From Candidatus Omnitrophica bacterium CG02_land_8_20_14_3_00__42_8 (GTDB lineage: Bacteria; Omnitrophota; Gorgyraeia; Gorgyraeales; Gorgyraeaceae): 24,240 nucleotides of DNA. Shown here one piece after another: positions 16,542-23,661 of this stretch (the first letter of the stretch is position 1; the number at the start of each line of letters is the position of its first letter). The notes beneath the pieces are model-generated. The model was not told the origin of the DNA, did no database searches, and was given only the letters and a program-made list of their open reading frames with translations. The stretch is from the NCBI GenBank assembly GCA_002780805.1, contig PEUD01000047.1:1-24240 (forward strand), read 5' to 3'. Made by a program: the position numbers and the translations under genes.

Positions 16542-17524
16542 AAGTTTTGATATTTACAGAAGGCGGCAATGGAATAGGGCTTGGCCATATAATGCGGTGT
16601 ATGGCCATATGTGAGGCATTCAAGGAAAAAAACGTGATGCCCGAGTTTATTGTTAATGCTGATTCTTCAGTCAAAGATGCCTTAAAATTCAAGGGATATA
16701 AAATTATGAATTGGTTTAAAGGCCCTTGCGCAGAGAATCTTGCCCGGGGAGCGGATATAGCTATTATCGATTCATATTTGGCAAATCTGGATTTCTATAA
16801 ACGTATTTCCAAAACAGCTAAATTGTGCGCGTACCTGGATGATAATAAAAGAATAGATTATCCCAAAGGGATTGTGATAAACGGAAGCCTCGCAGCAGGC
16901 AGGCTTTCTTATCCAAAAAGAAAAGGCGTTGTTTATCTGTTGGGCACCGAATACACCCCATTGAGAAAGGCATTTTGGGATATTCCGAAGAAAAGTATAA
17001 GAAAAAAAGCTCAGGATATAATGATAACATTCGGAGGAGATGATGCGCGCGGAATGACGCTCAAAGTTCTTAAAAGATTAGTTGATGATTTTCCTGGATT
17101 GCATAAGAAAGTAATAATAAGTTCAGGCTTTAAAAATGCAGACGTTATCAGCAATGGTAAATATAAAAACACATCTTTTAAATATAATCTGTCTGCGAGA
17201 AAAATGCTGAAGGCAATGCTTGATTCAGACATAGCGGTTTCTGCCGGAGGACAGACATTGTACGAACTTGCAAAGGTTGGTGTCCCTACCGTAGCTGTTG
17301 GGGTAGCTGATAATCAGTTGCATAATATTAAATATTGGGATAAAGCCGGTTTTGTAGAATATGCCGGCTGCGGCAGAGATGCAAGTGTATTGGATAAGAT
17401 ATCAAAAGGAGTAGAAAAATTTTTACCGTATAAACAAAGAGAATTAAGCAGCAAAAACGGAAACAGACTGATGAATTTTGTTGGCCCAAGAAATATATTT
17501 GATGAATTAATCAGCCAATTATAG
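16538..17524 (+). CDS. pseG: UDP-sugar hydrolase, pseudaminic acid step 4
   Basis: 328 residues. The N-terminal GLGHIMRCMA places the catalytic His at position 17, as in known PseG. The C-terminal GT-B-like donor domain has SAGGQTLYELAKVGVPTVAV, typical of PseG and MurG relatives. It removes UDP from UDP-2,4-diacetamido-2,4,6-trideoxy-beta-L-altropyranose to free the sugar for PseI. PseH, which should act before it, is encoded about 6 kb downstream at 23104, while a formyltransferase sits directly after this gene. Confidence 0.94.
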   Translation: MKVLIFTEGGNGIGLGHIMRCMAICEAFKEKNVMPEFIVNADSSVKDALKFKGYKIMNWFKGPCAENLARGADIAIIDSYLANLDFYKRISKTAKLCAYLDDNKRIDYPKGIVINGSLAAGRLSYPKRKGVVYLLGTEYTPLRKAFWDIPKKSIRKKAQDIMITFGGDDARGMTLKVLKRLVDDFPGLHKKVIISSGFKNADVISNGKYKNTSFKYNLSARKMLKAMLDSDIAVSAGGQTLYELAKVGVPTVAVGVADNQLHNIKYWDKAGFVEYAGCGRDASVLDKISKGVEKFLPYKQRELSSKNGNRLMNFVGPRNIFDELISQL

Positions 17525-17533
17525 GCAAGCATA

Positions 17534-18070
17534 ATGGAAAATAAACGTACTCTAAAATTAGCTTTTATGGGGGGCAGGCAAGCAGGCCTTATCGGTGTTA
17601 TTACTGCAATGGCTGCGGGGTGCGAGGTTTTAGCGGCCGTGGGCTATTCTAAGGAACTCGTGGTTATATTAAAATCTTTGGGGATTCCTGTTTATGACAG
17701 CATAGACGATAAAAGATTTATTAAATCGTTAACTAATGTCGATCTTCTTTTAAGTGTTCACGGGCGCCAGATAGTAAAACCGCAGCTTTTAAGGCTTCCC
17801 AGACTGGGTGCTGTGAATATTCACCCATATCTTTATAAATATAAGGGTTCAAATCCTGTCGGAAGGGCTTTAAAAGATAAAGAATTCAAGGCAAGCGTCG
17901 CCGCTCATGTTATGGAAGAGAAAATAGATTCGGGAGAAGTATTGGTGGAAGAGTTTGTGGATGTATCCGGAGCTGTTAGCGTCGATGAGATATACAATAA
18001 GCTCTACCCATGCTATAGCCTGGGTATTTTAAAAGCGCTGAGGTTAATTACTTATGCTCAAAAATTATAG
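17534..18070 (+). CDS. Sugar N-formyltransferase (Fmt-like fold)
   Basis: 178 residues matching the catalytic core of N10-formyltetrahydrofolate-dependent formyltransferases. The catalytic triad is readable: Asn95 and His97 in VNIHPYLYKYKGSNP, and Asp132 in EKIDSGEVL. The protein ends soon after the core, so the C-terminal domain of Fmt/ArnA is absent. Between pseG and pseI it most likely formylates an amino group of the Pse precursor, competing with or replacing acetylation by PseH. Formyltransferases doing this in Pse pathways (PseJ) have been described, as I recall. A purine-type formyltransferase is less likely given the context. It overlaps pseI by 17 bases. Confidence 0.85.
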   Translation: MENKRTLKLAFMGGRQAGLIGVITAMAAGCEVLAAVGYSKELVVILKSLGIPVYDSIDDKRFIKSLTNVDLLLSVHGRQIVKPQLLRLPRLGAVNIHPYLYKYKGSNPVGRALKDKEFKASVAAHVMEEKIDSGEVLVEEFVDVSGAVSVDEIYNKLYPCYSLGILKALRLITYAQKL

Positions 18071-19097
18071 TTCGAATTTGTTAACAAAAGAAGGCCGCTG
18101 TTTTATAGTGGCAGAGGTTTCTGCCAACCACGGTAAAAGTTTCAGCAGAGCGGCTGCGCTAGTCAAAAAGGCGAAGGAATGCGGGGCAGATGCCATAAAG
18201 TTTCAAACCTATACGCCTGATACACTGACTATAGATGTGGATAATAAGTATTTCAGGATTAAGCACCCCAAGTGGGGCGGCCAAACACTGTATGATTTGT
18301 ATAAACAGGCATATACTCCGTGGAGCTGGTTTAAAAAATTAAAAGCCCTGGCTGATGATTTAGGCATTGTTTTTTTTTCCACAGCCTTTGATGAAAGCTC
18401 TGTGGATTTTTTGGAAAAGATCAACGTTCCTTTTCATAAAATTGCGTCATTCGAACTGGTGGATTTGCCTCTGATAAGATACGCGGCAGCCACTAAAAAA
18501 CCCCTTATATTGTCCACAGGAATGGCTACTGTTTCAGAGATAAAAGAGGCAGTGGCAGCCGCAAGGCAGGGCGGCGCAAAGCAGGTGATTTTATTAAAAT
18601 GCGTCAGCAGTTATCCTGCGAAGCCGGAGGATATGAACCTGAGAACAATACCCGATATGAAAAAGATGTTTAATTGCCCCGTAGGGCTTTCAGACCATAC
18701 TATGGGCATAGCCATATCAGTAAGCGCCGTGCCTTTTGGCGTACAGATGATAGAAAAACATATTACTCTTTCAAGAAAAATAAAAACACCGGATAGTTTT
18801 TTCTCAATAGAGCCCGATGAACTGAAAGATCTGGTTTCCAATGTAAGAATTGCTGAAAAGGCTATGGGGGGCGTGCGTTATGGATTTACTGATGAAGAGA
18901 AGAAAGGGAGATTTTTTAGGCGCTCTTTATTTGCAGTAAAAGATATAGCAAAAGGCCAGAAATTTACCACGGAAAATATAAAATCAATAAGGCCGGCAGA
19001 CGGGCTTAAACCAAAATATCTGGATGTTATTCTGGGCAAGAAGGCCAGGGGTAACATTAAAAAAGGCACTCCTTTAAAACTTAATATGGCTGCTTAA
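18054..19097 (+). CDS. pseI: Pseudaminic acid synthase (NeuB family)
   Basis: 347 residues: an N-terminal TIM barrel (EVSANHG at 21-27, DAIKFQTYTPDT, KIASFELVDLPLI, STGMAT, CVSSYPA, GLSDHT, EKHITL) and a C-terminal antifreeze/SAF domain from about residue 288 (RRSLFAVKDIAKGQKFT). It condenses the freed 2,4-di-N-acyl-altropyranose with phosphoenolpyruvate to form pseudaminic acid. SFELVDLPLI and the pse neighbours favour PseI over sialic or legionaminic acid synthases. The ATG overlaps the formyltransferase end. Confidence 0.94.
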   Translation: MLKNYSSNLLTKEGRCFIVAEVSANHGKSFSRAAALVKKAKECGADAIKFQTYTPDTLTIDVDNKYFRIKHPKWGGQTLYDLYKQAYTPWSWFKKLKALADDLGIVFFSTAFDESSVDFLEKINVPFHKIASFELVDLPLIRYAAATKKPLILSTGMATVSEIKEAVAAARQGGAKQVILLKCVSSYPAKPEDMNLRTIPDMKKMFNCPVGLSDHTMGIAISVSAVPFGVQMIEKHITLSRKIKTPDSFFSIEPDELKDLVSNVRIAEKAMGGVRYGFTDEEKKGRFFRRSLFAVKDIAKGQKFTTENIKSIRPADGLKPKYLDVILGKKARGNIKKGTPLKLNMAA

Positions 19098-19107
19098 TGG
19101 GGGTATT

Positions 19108-19761
19108 ATGAAATCAGGCAAGACTCATCAGGTTAAAACATGGAATGGAGATTTCGGCAGGAAGTATACAAACAGAAATATATTTTTGCCAAAAGCCCTT
19201 GATAAATTTTATATAGATACGTGGGGTGTGTCACGTAGCCAAATGTTGAAAGATTTTTTAATACCTGTTAGAAAAAATATAGAAACAGTTCTTGAAGTCG
19301 GCTGTAACGTGGGAAATCAGCTGAATTGCCTTCAAAACCTCGGGTTTAAAGAGCTTTACGGCATTGATGTGCAGGCCTACGCGGTTGAAAAAGCCAAGAA
19401 AATTACAAAAGATATTAACATAATAAAAGGCTCTGCTTTTGATATCCCGTTTAAGAATAACTATTTTGATCTGGTTTTTACCGCAGGCGTCCTTATTCAC
19501 GTGTCTCCCAATGACATAAACATGGCTTTGGATGAAATATACCGTTGCTCCAAAAGATATATATGCGGTTTCGAATATTTTGCAAAGGGCTATACAGAGA
19601 TAAATTACCGCGGTAACAACAACCTTTTGTGGAAGACGGATTTTTGCAGGCTATATCTGGACAGATTTGAGGATTTAAAAATTGCTAAGGAGAAAAAATA
19701 TAAATACGTAAAAAGCGATAAAGCAGATAGTATGTTTTTACTTGAGAAGAAAAGTATTTAA
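19108..19761 (+). CDS. Pseudaminic acid biosynthesis-associated methylase
   Basis: 217 residues with SAM-binding motif I VLEVGCNVGNQL (61-72), an acidic Asp in YGIDVQA, and FTAGVLIHVSPND. The N-terminal stretch (TWNGDFGRKYTNRN) and the GCNVGNQL wording match the small methylase family known for lying in pseudaminic acid clusters (TIGR03587 as I recall). The acceptor may be a hydroxyl or an amidine or amino nitrogen of the nonulosonic acid. Its place next to the amidotransferase module makes an N-methyl amidine possible, which is inference. Confidence 0.88.
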   Translation: MKSGKTHQVKTWNGDFGRKYTNRNIFLPKALDKFYIDTWGVSRSQMLKDFLIPVRKNIETVLEVGCNVGNQLNCLQNLGFKELYGIDVQAYAVEKAKKITKDINIIKGSAFDIPFKNNYFDLVFTAGVLIHVSPNDINMALDEIYRCSKRYICGFEYFAKGYTEINYRGNNNLLWKTDFCRLYLDRFEDLKIAKEKKYKYVKSDKADSMFLLEKKSI

Positions 19762-19765
19762 CAAA

Positions 19766-19772
19766 AAGGGGG
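19766..19772 (+). promoter_or_regulatory. Shine-Dalgarno that fixes the amidotransferase start
   Basis: AAGGGGG lies 8 bases before the ATG at 19781. It supports that start over the upstream ATG at 19742 inside the methylase gene. Confidence 0.65.
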
Positions 19773-19780
19773 CAGCAAGA

Positions 19781-20932
19781 ATGATTAAATATTGTAAACG
19801 TTGTGTTATGCCTGAAACAAAACCCGATTTATTTATTGACAATGAGGGGATATGTAACGCATGCCGCTCATACGAAAAAAGAAAAGAAGTTGACTGGGCT
19901 AAGAGAAAATTAGATCTGGTTTCTATTCTGGAGCAGCGTCGCTCTAAAAACGGCAGTAATTATGACTGTCTGGTGCCGGTTTCAGGCGGCAAGGATAGTA
20001 CTTTTCAGACCATTAAGATGCTGGAGCTTGGGATGAATCCTTTGTGTGTCACTGCTACTACAGATAAACTTTCAGCCCTTGGCAGGCGGAATATAGAAAA
20101 TATCAAAAGGCTCGGAGTGGATTACGTTGAAGTTACCATGAATCCCGTAATCCGCAGGAGGATTAATAAATTAGCTTTGATCCAGGTCGGCGATATATCC
20201 TGGCCGGAACATGTCGCAATTTTTACGATACCGGTACGCGTTGCAGCGCAATTTAATATACCTTTAATTATCTGGGGTGAGAATTCGCAAAACGAATACG
20301 GCGGCCCTGCAGCTGATTCAGAAAATAAAGTTTTAACAAGAAGATGGCTTGAGGAGTTTGGTGGTTTGCTGGGTTTGCGTGTGTCTGATTTGATAGGGCA
20401 GTCCGGCATAGAGAAAAAACATCTTATTCAATATACTTATCCTACAGATGAAGAACTTAGCAGAGCAGGGGTTACCGGCATATTTCTAGGGTATTACATA
20501 CCGTGGGATGGTTATGGCAATGCACTTATTGCCCAGGCCTATGGATTTGAAACATATGCCAAGATTGTAGAGGGTTCAGTGGTAAACTATGAAAATCTGG
20601 ATAATTGCCAGACAGGGATTCACGATTATTTCAAATTTCTTAAATATGGTTTTGGAAGAGCCACAGATTTAGTGTGTTTGCACCTGCGCCGGGGCCGTAT
20701 TTCGCGCGAACAAGCGCTGGAACTGGTAAAAAAGTGCGATGGAAAATTTCCGTGGGAATATCTTGGTTGTTCTTTGGATGATATACTTAAGGATATAGAT
20801 ATGCCGCTTGAAGAATTTATAAAAACATGCGACCGGTTTACCAATAAAAAACTTTTTGTCTGTGATTCCAGGGGTAATCTGGTGAAAGACGGGTATGGTA
20901 ATCTTACCAAAATAAATTACGATAACGTTTGA
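19781..20932 (+). CDS. N-acetyl sugar amidotransferase (WbpG/PseA-like, PP-loop ATPase)
   Basis: 383 residues from ATG 19781. Two CxxC pairs (C5-C8 and C25-C28) form an N-terminal metal knuckle, and the ATP pyrophosphatase loop is PVSGGKDST (66-74). WGENSQNEYGG and IQYTYPTDEEL follow in the typical order of this family. By analogy with P. aeruginosa WbpG and Campylobacter PseA, it activates an N-acyl group with ATP and uses ammonia to form an amidine (acetamidino) sugar. The ammonia should come from the adjacent HisH/HisF pair. Which nonulosonic acid position is modified cannot be seen. Confidence 0.9.
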   Translation: MIKYCKRCVMPETKPDLFIDNEGICNACRSYEKRKEVDWAKRKLDLVSILEQRRSKNGSNYDCLVPVSGGKDSTFQTIKMLELGMNPLCVTATTDKLSALGRRNIENIKRLGVDYVEVTMNPVIRRRINKLALIQVGDISWPEHVAIFTIPVRVAAQFNIPLIIWGENSQNEYGGPAADSENKVLTRRWLEEFGGLLGLRVSDLIGQSGIEKKHLIQYTYPTDEELSRAGVTGIFLGYYIPWDGYGNALIAQAYGFETYAKIVEGSVVNYENLDNCQTGIHDYFKFLKYGFGRATDLVCLHLRRGRISREQALELVKKCDGKFPWEYLGCSLDDILKDIDMPLEEFIKTCDRFTNKKLFVCDSRGNLVKDGYGNLTKINYDNV

Positions 20933-20948
20933 TAACCTGAAATATTTT

Positions 20949-21572
20949 ATGAGCAGAGTTGCTATTGTTGATTATGATATGGGTAATATTGATTCAGTTG
21001 TCCGGGCAGTTGAGGAGGTCGGAGAGAGGCCTTTAGTAACTGATAAAGAGAGTGATTTTGAAACAGCGACCAGCATAATTCTGCCGGGAGTTGGTTCTTT
21101 TGCCATAGGTGTGCGCAACCTCCGCCAGAAAGGCCTGGATAAAATTCTTGCCAGGCAGGTCATTGAAAACAGAATTCCATTTCTGGGTATTTGCCTGGGG
21201 ATGCAGCTTTTAGCTGAAACAGGATTCGAGGGAGAGAAGGCGTCCGGTTTGGGCTGGATAGAGGGTGAAGTAGTCAAGTTTTTACCGAAAACCATGGGCG
21301 AAAAGATACCTCATGTCGGATGGAACGAGGTGAATACATGCAGGGCATCAGCTTTATTTAAGAATATTCCTGCCGGGAAGGATTTTTATTTTACACACAG
21401 TTATCATTTTGTCCCAAGGCGCAACCAGGATGTTTTGGCTTTGACTGCTTACTGCGGTAATTTTATTTCAGCCGTACAGAAAGACAACATTTTTGGAGTG
21501 CAGTTTCATCCGGAAAAGAGCCTGCGTTTTGGGTTAAAACTTTTGGATAATTTTTTCTCTGCCGCATTATGA
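20949..21572 (+). CDS. hisH: HisH-type glutaminase subunit dedicated to sugar amidation
   Basis: 207 residues of a class I glutamine amidotransferase. The oxyanion loop is PGVGSF, the nucleophile is Cys82 in GICLGMQLL, and His187/Glu189 in FHPEKS complete the triad. Sequence alone resembles the histidine-pathway HisH. The placement after a WbpG/PseA-like gene, with no other his genes, points to the HisH2 role: hydrolysing glutamine and passing ammonia through the HisF-like partner to the amidotransferase. The stop overlaps hisF by 4 bases. Confidence 0.88.
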   Translation: MSRVAIVDYDMGNIDSVVRAVEEVGERPLVTDKESDFETATSIILPGVGSFAIGVRNLRQKGLDKILARQVIENRIPFLGICLGMQLLAETGFEGEKASGLGWIEGEVVKFLPKTMGEKIPHVGWNEVNTCRASALFKNIPAGKDFYFTHSYHFVPRRNQDVLALTAYCGNFISAVQKDNIFGVQFHPEKSLRFGLKLLDNFFSAAL

Positions 21573-22327
21573 TAAAGACACGTATTATACCCACGCTGCT
21601 GTACAAAAATTTTGGGCTGGTAAAGGGCTTAGGATTTGACAGCTGGCGCAGGGTGGGCAGCTTAATGCAGTCTTTGAAGGTATACAGTTTAAGAGAGGTG
21701 GATGAATTGATGTTTATGGATATTTCAGCCACCCTTGAGAACAGGAGACCGGATTTTGAACTGATTGACAATTTTGCCGATGAATGTTTTATGCCGCTGA
21801 CAGTAGGCGGCGGCGTGCGTACAGTAGAAGACGTGAAAACTCTTCTTAAATGCGGGGCAGATAAAGTTGCAATCAATAGCGCGGCAGTCACGAACCCTGA
21901 GTTAATAATGGATGCTTCGTCAAATTTCGGGTCCCAGTGCGTAGTTGTTTCCATAGATGTGAAAATAAATAACGCAGGCAAATACGAGGTGTTTATAAAC
22001 AGCGGCACCAGCCCTACCGGTAAAGACCCGGTAGCGTTTGCCGTGGAAATGGAAAAACTCGGGGCAGGCGAAATTCTTTTAACTTCTATTGACCGCGACG
22101 GCTCCATGCACGGATATGATATTGAGCTTATAGCAAAGGTGAGCCAGGAGGTTTCCATACCGGTTATAGCTTCCGGGGGAGCCGGTAATTTTGAAAATAT
22201 GTTTGATGCCTTGGTTAACGGGAAAGCCTCTGCATTGGCAGCAGCCAGTATTTTTCATTTTACCCAGATTACGCCTATGGATATTAAGCTTTATCTTGTC
22301 GGACGCGGCATACATGTACGGTTATAA
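21569..22327 (+). CDS. hisF: HisF-like ammonia-channel subunit with catalytic Asp11 lost
   Basis: 252 residues, a complete HisF barrel (MPLTVGGGVRTVED, GADKVAINSAAV, GAGEILLTSIDRDG, IASGGAG, AAASIFHF). Aligned by eye to canonical HisF, the catalytic Asp11 (in CLDVKDGR) is Leu11 here (TLLYKNFG), while Asp130 (VVVSIDVK) is kept. Losing Asp11 should abolish imidazoleglycerol-phosphate cyclase activity but leave the barrel and ammonia tunnel. It is therefore best read as the HisF2 partner of the HisH and WbpG-like proteins for amidine formation, not a histidine enzyme. The start overlaps hisH by 4 bases. Confidence 0.88.
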   Translation: MIKTRIIPTLLYKNFGLVKGLGFDSWRRVGSLMQSLKVYSLREVDELMFMDISATLENRRPDFELIDNFADECFMPLTVGGGVRTVEDVKTLLKCGADKVAINSAAVTNPELIMDASSNFGSQCVVVSIDVKINNAGKYEVFINSGTSPTGKDPVAFAVEMEKLGAGEILLTSIDRDGSMHGYDIELIAKVSQEVSIPVIASGGAGNFENMFDALVNGKASALAAASIFHFTQITPMDIKLYLVGRGIHVRL

Positions 22328-22337
22328 AAGGCATAAA

Positions 22338-23096
22338 ATGAGCAGGCTTAAAACAAAAAATATAGTGGTTATAATACAGGCCCGCATGGGTTCGACCCGT
22401 TTATACGGTAAAGTCATGATGGAAATAATGGGCAAGCCGATGCTTTGGCACATCGTAACCCGTCTTAGCCGCAGTAAACTTATAAATAAAATTGTTATTG
22501 CTACAAGTGTAGACAGAAAAGACGATATTATAGCGGATTTTTGCGAAAAACAAGGCATAAATTTTTACAGAGGCAGTGAAAAGGATGTCCTTGACAGGTA
22601 TTATCAGGCCGTTAAACTTTATAATGCTGATGTGGCAGTTAGGATAACAGGCGATTGCCCGTTGATAGATTATAAAATCACCGACAAGGCGATCAGCTGT
22701 TATTTAAAAAATATAAAACATTTTAGCGGAGCAAGTAATGTGATAGAGCGCACCTATCCGAGAGGATTCGATACAGAGGTGATTTCCAGAGAAGCTTTAG
22801 AGCAGGTATGGAAGAAAGCCAAAAAAAATTACCAGAGAGAGCACGTTACCTCTTATATTTATGAACACCCGGATTTGTTTAATATGTACAGCGTAAAGAA
22901 CAATAAGGATTTGTCTTATTTGCGTTGGACAGTAGATAAAAAGGCGGATTTGAGGCTTGTCAGAGAGATTTACAAAAAATTATTCCAGAAGAAAAACATA
23001 TTCCTCATGAAAGACATATTGAAAATAGTGGAAAAAGAACCTGTTCTCATGGAAATAAACAAGAATATAAAGCAAAAAGAATTGCTAACAAGCTAG
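22338..23096 (+). CDS. SpsF-type cytidylyltransferase, probable CMP-pseudaminate synthetase
   Basis: 252 residues from ATG 22338, preceded by AAAGG at 22327-22331. An in-frame ATG at 22191 inside hisF would add 49 residues read over the HisF tail and is rejected. The nucleotide-binding signature is IQARMGSTRLYGKVM (13-27), with RITGDCPLID (102-111) and RWTVD later. This is the SpsF-like branch of the cytidylyltransferase family rather than the short NeuA/PseF form. No other CMP-sugar synthetase is in the window, so this is the best candidate to activate the finished nonulosonic acid with CTP for transfer. That assignment is inferred from context. Confidence 0.85.
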   Translation: MSRLKTKNIVVIIQARMGSTRLYGKVMMEIMGKPMLWHIVTRLSRSKLINKIVIATSVDRKDDIIADFCEKQGINFYRGSEKDVLDRYYQAVKLYNADVAVRITGDCPLIDYKITDKAISCYLKNIKHFSGASNVIERTYPRGFDTEVISREALEQVWKKAKKNYQREHVTSYIYEHPDLFNMYSVKNNKDLSYLRWTVDKKADLRLVREIYKKLFQKKNIFLMKDILKIVEKEPVLMEINKNIKQKELLTS

Positions 23097-23103
23097 ATAA
23101 GTT

Positions 23104-23661
23104 ATGCCAAACCTTAAAAAAAATATCAAACTTAAAGAAGGCGTGACCCTCAAAAATTTTATAAATCTTACGCCAAAAGAAACGGAGATGGTCAGGGCGT
23201 GGAGAAATAACAGCAGCATTAAAAAATGGATGTATAAAAGCCACATTATTTCTGCCAGGGAGCATGCGGAGTTTGTTAATAAGCTAGGAGAGAAAAGCTG
23301 CAAATTCTGCTGGGTGATAAAAAATAAAAATGAGGAATATATAGGCGTTATAATTTTAGACAGAGTTGATCTTTGCAACAAAAACGCGTATCTGGGCATT
23401 TATCGCAATCCTTATTCTAAGTCATTATGCAGCACATTGTCGCTGGGAAAAATAATTCTGGGACTGGCTTTTAATATAGCAGGCCTTCATACCTTAAAAC
23501 TGGAAGTATTTGAAGACAATGATAAAGCATCGAGGTTTTACAGAAGAATTGGATTCAGGAAAGAGGGTAGGCTAAGAAATTTTGTATATAAAGATAAAAA
23601 ACGTAAAGACGTGATAATTATGGGTATTTTGAATAAGGAGAAGGCCCGATTGGGATCATGA
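23104..23661 (+). CDS. pseH: GNAT N-acetyltransferase, pseudaminic acid step 3
   Basis: 185 residues of the GNAT fold. The N-terminal LKNFINLTPKETEMVRAWRN and the KSHIISAREHAEFV stretch match PseH, and EDNDKASRFYRRIGFRKEG is the standard GNAT C-terminal motif. It acetylates the C4 amino group of the PseC product with acetyl-CoA. The acetyl-CoA loop region (YSKSLCSTLSLGK, 104-116) lacks the usual GxG/A glycines, so activity is a little uncertain. It lies far from pseB-C-G, at the end of the Pse block. The stop overlaps the next gene by ATGA. Confidence 0.87.
   Translation: MPNLKKNIKLKEGVTLKNFINLTPKETEMVRAWRNNSSIKKWMYKSHIISAREHAEFVNKLGEKSCKFCWVIKNKNEEYIGVIILDRVDLCNKNAYLGIYRNPYSKSLCSTLSLGKIILGLAFNIAGLHTLKLEVFEDNDKASRFYRRIGFRKEGRLRNFVYKDKKRKDVIIMGILNKEKARLGS

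Noticed and set aside
21463..22158. 231-residue antisense frame opposite hisH/hisF
   Set aside because: It lies wholly opposite two strongly supported genes and shows no recognisable motif or start signal, so it is a chance open frame.
20949..22327. Part of the histidine biosynthesis operon
   Set aside because: No other his genes are present, the pair follows a WbpG/PseA-like gene, and the HisF lacks catalytic Asp11.
22191..22337. Upstream start for the SpsF-like gene
   Set aside because: The added 49 residues overlap the HisF coding region in another frame, and the family signature begins right after the ATG at 22338.
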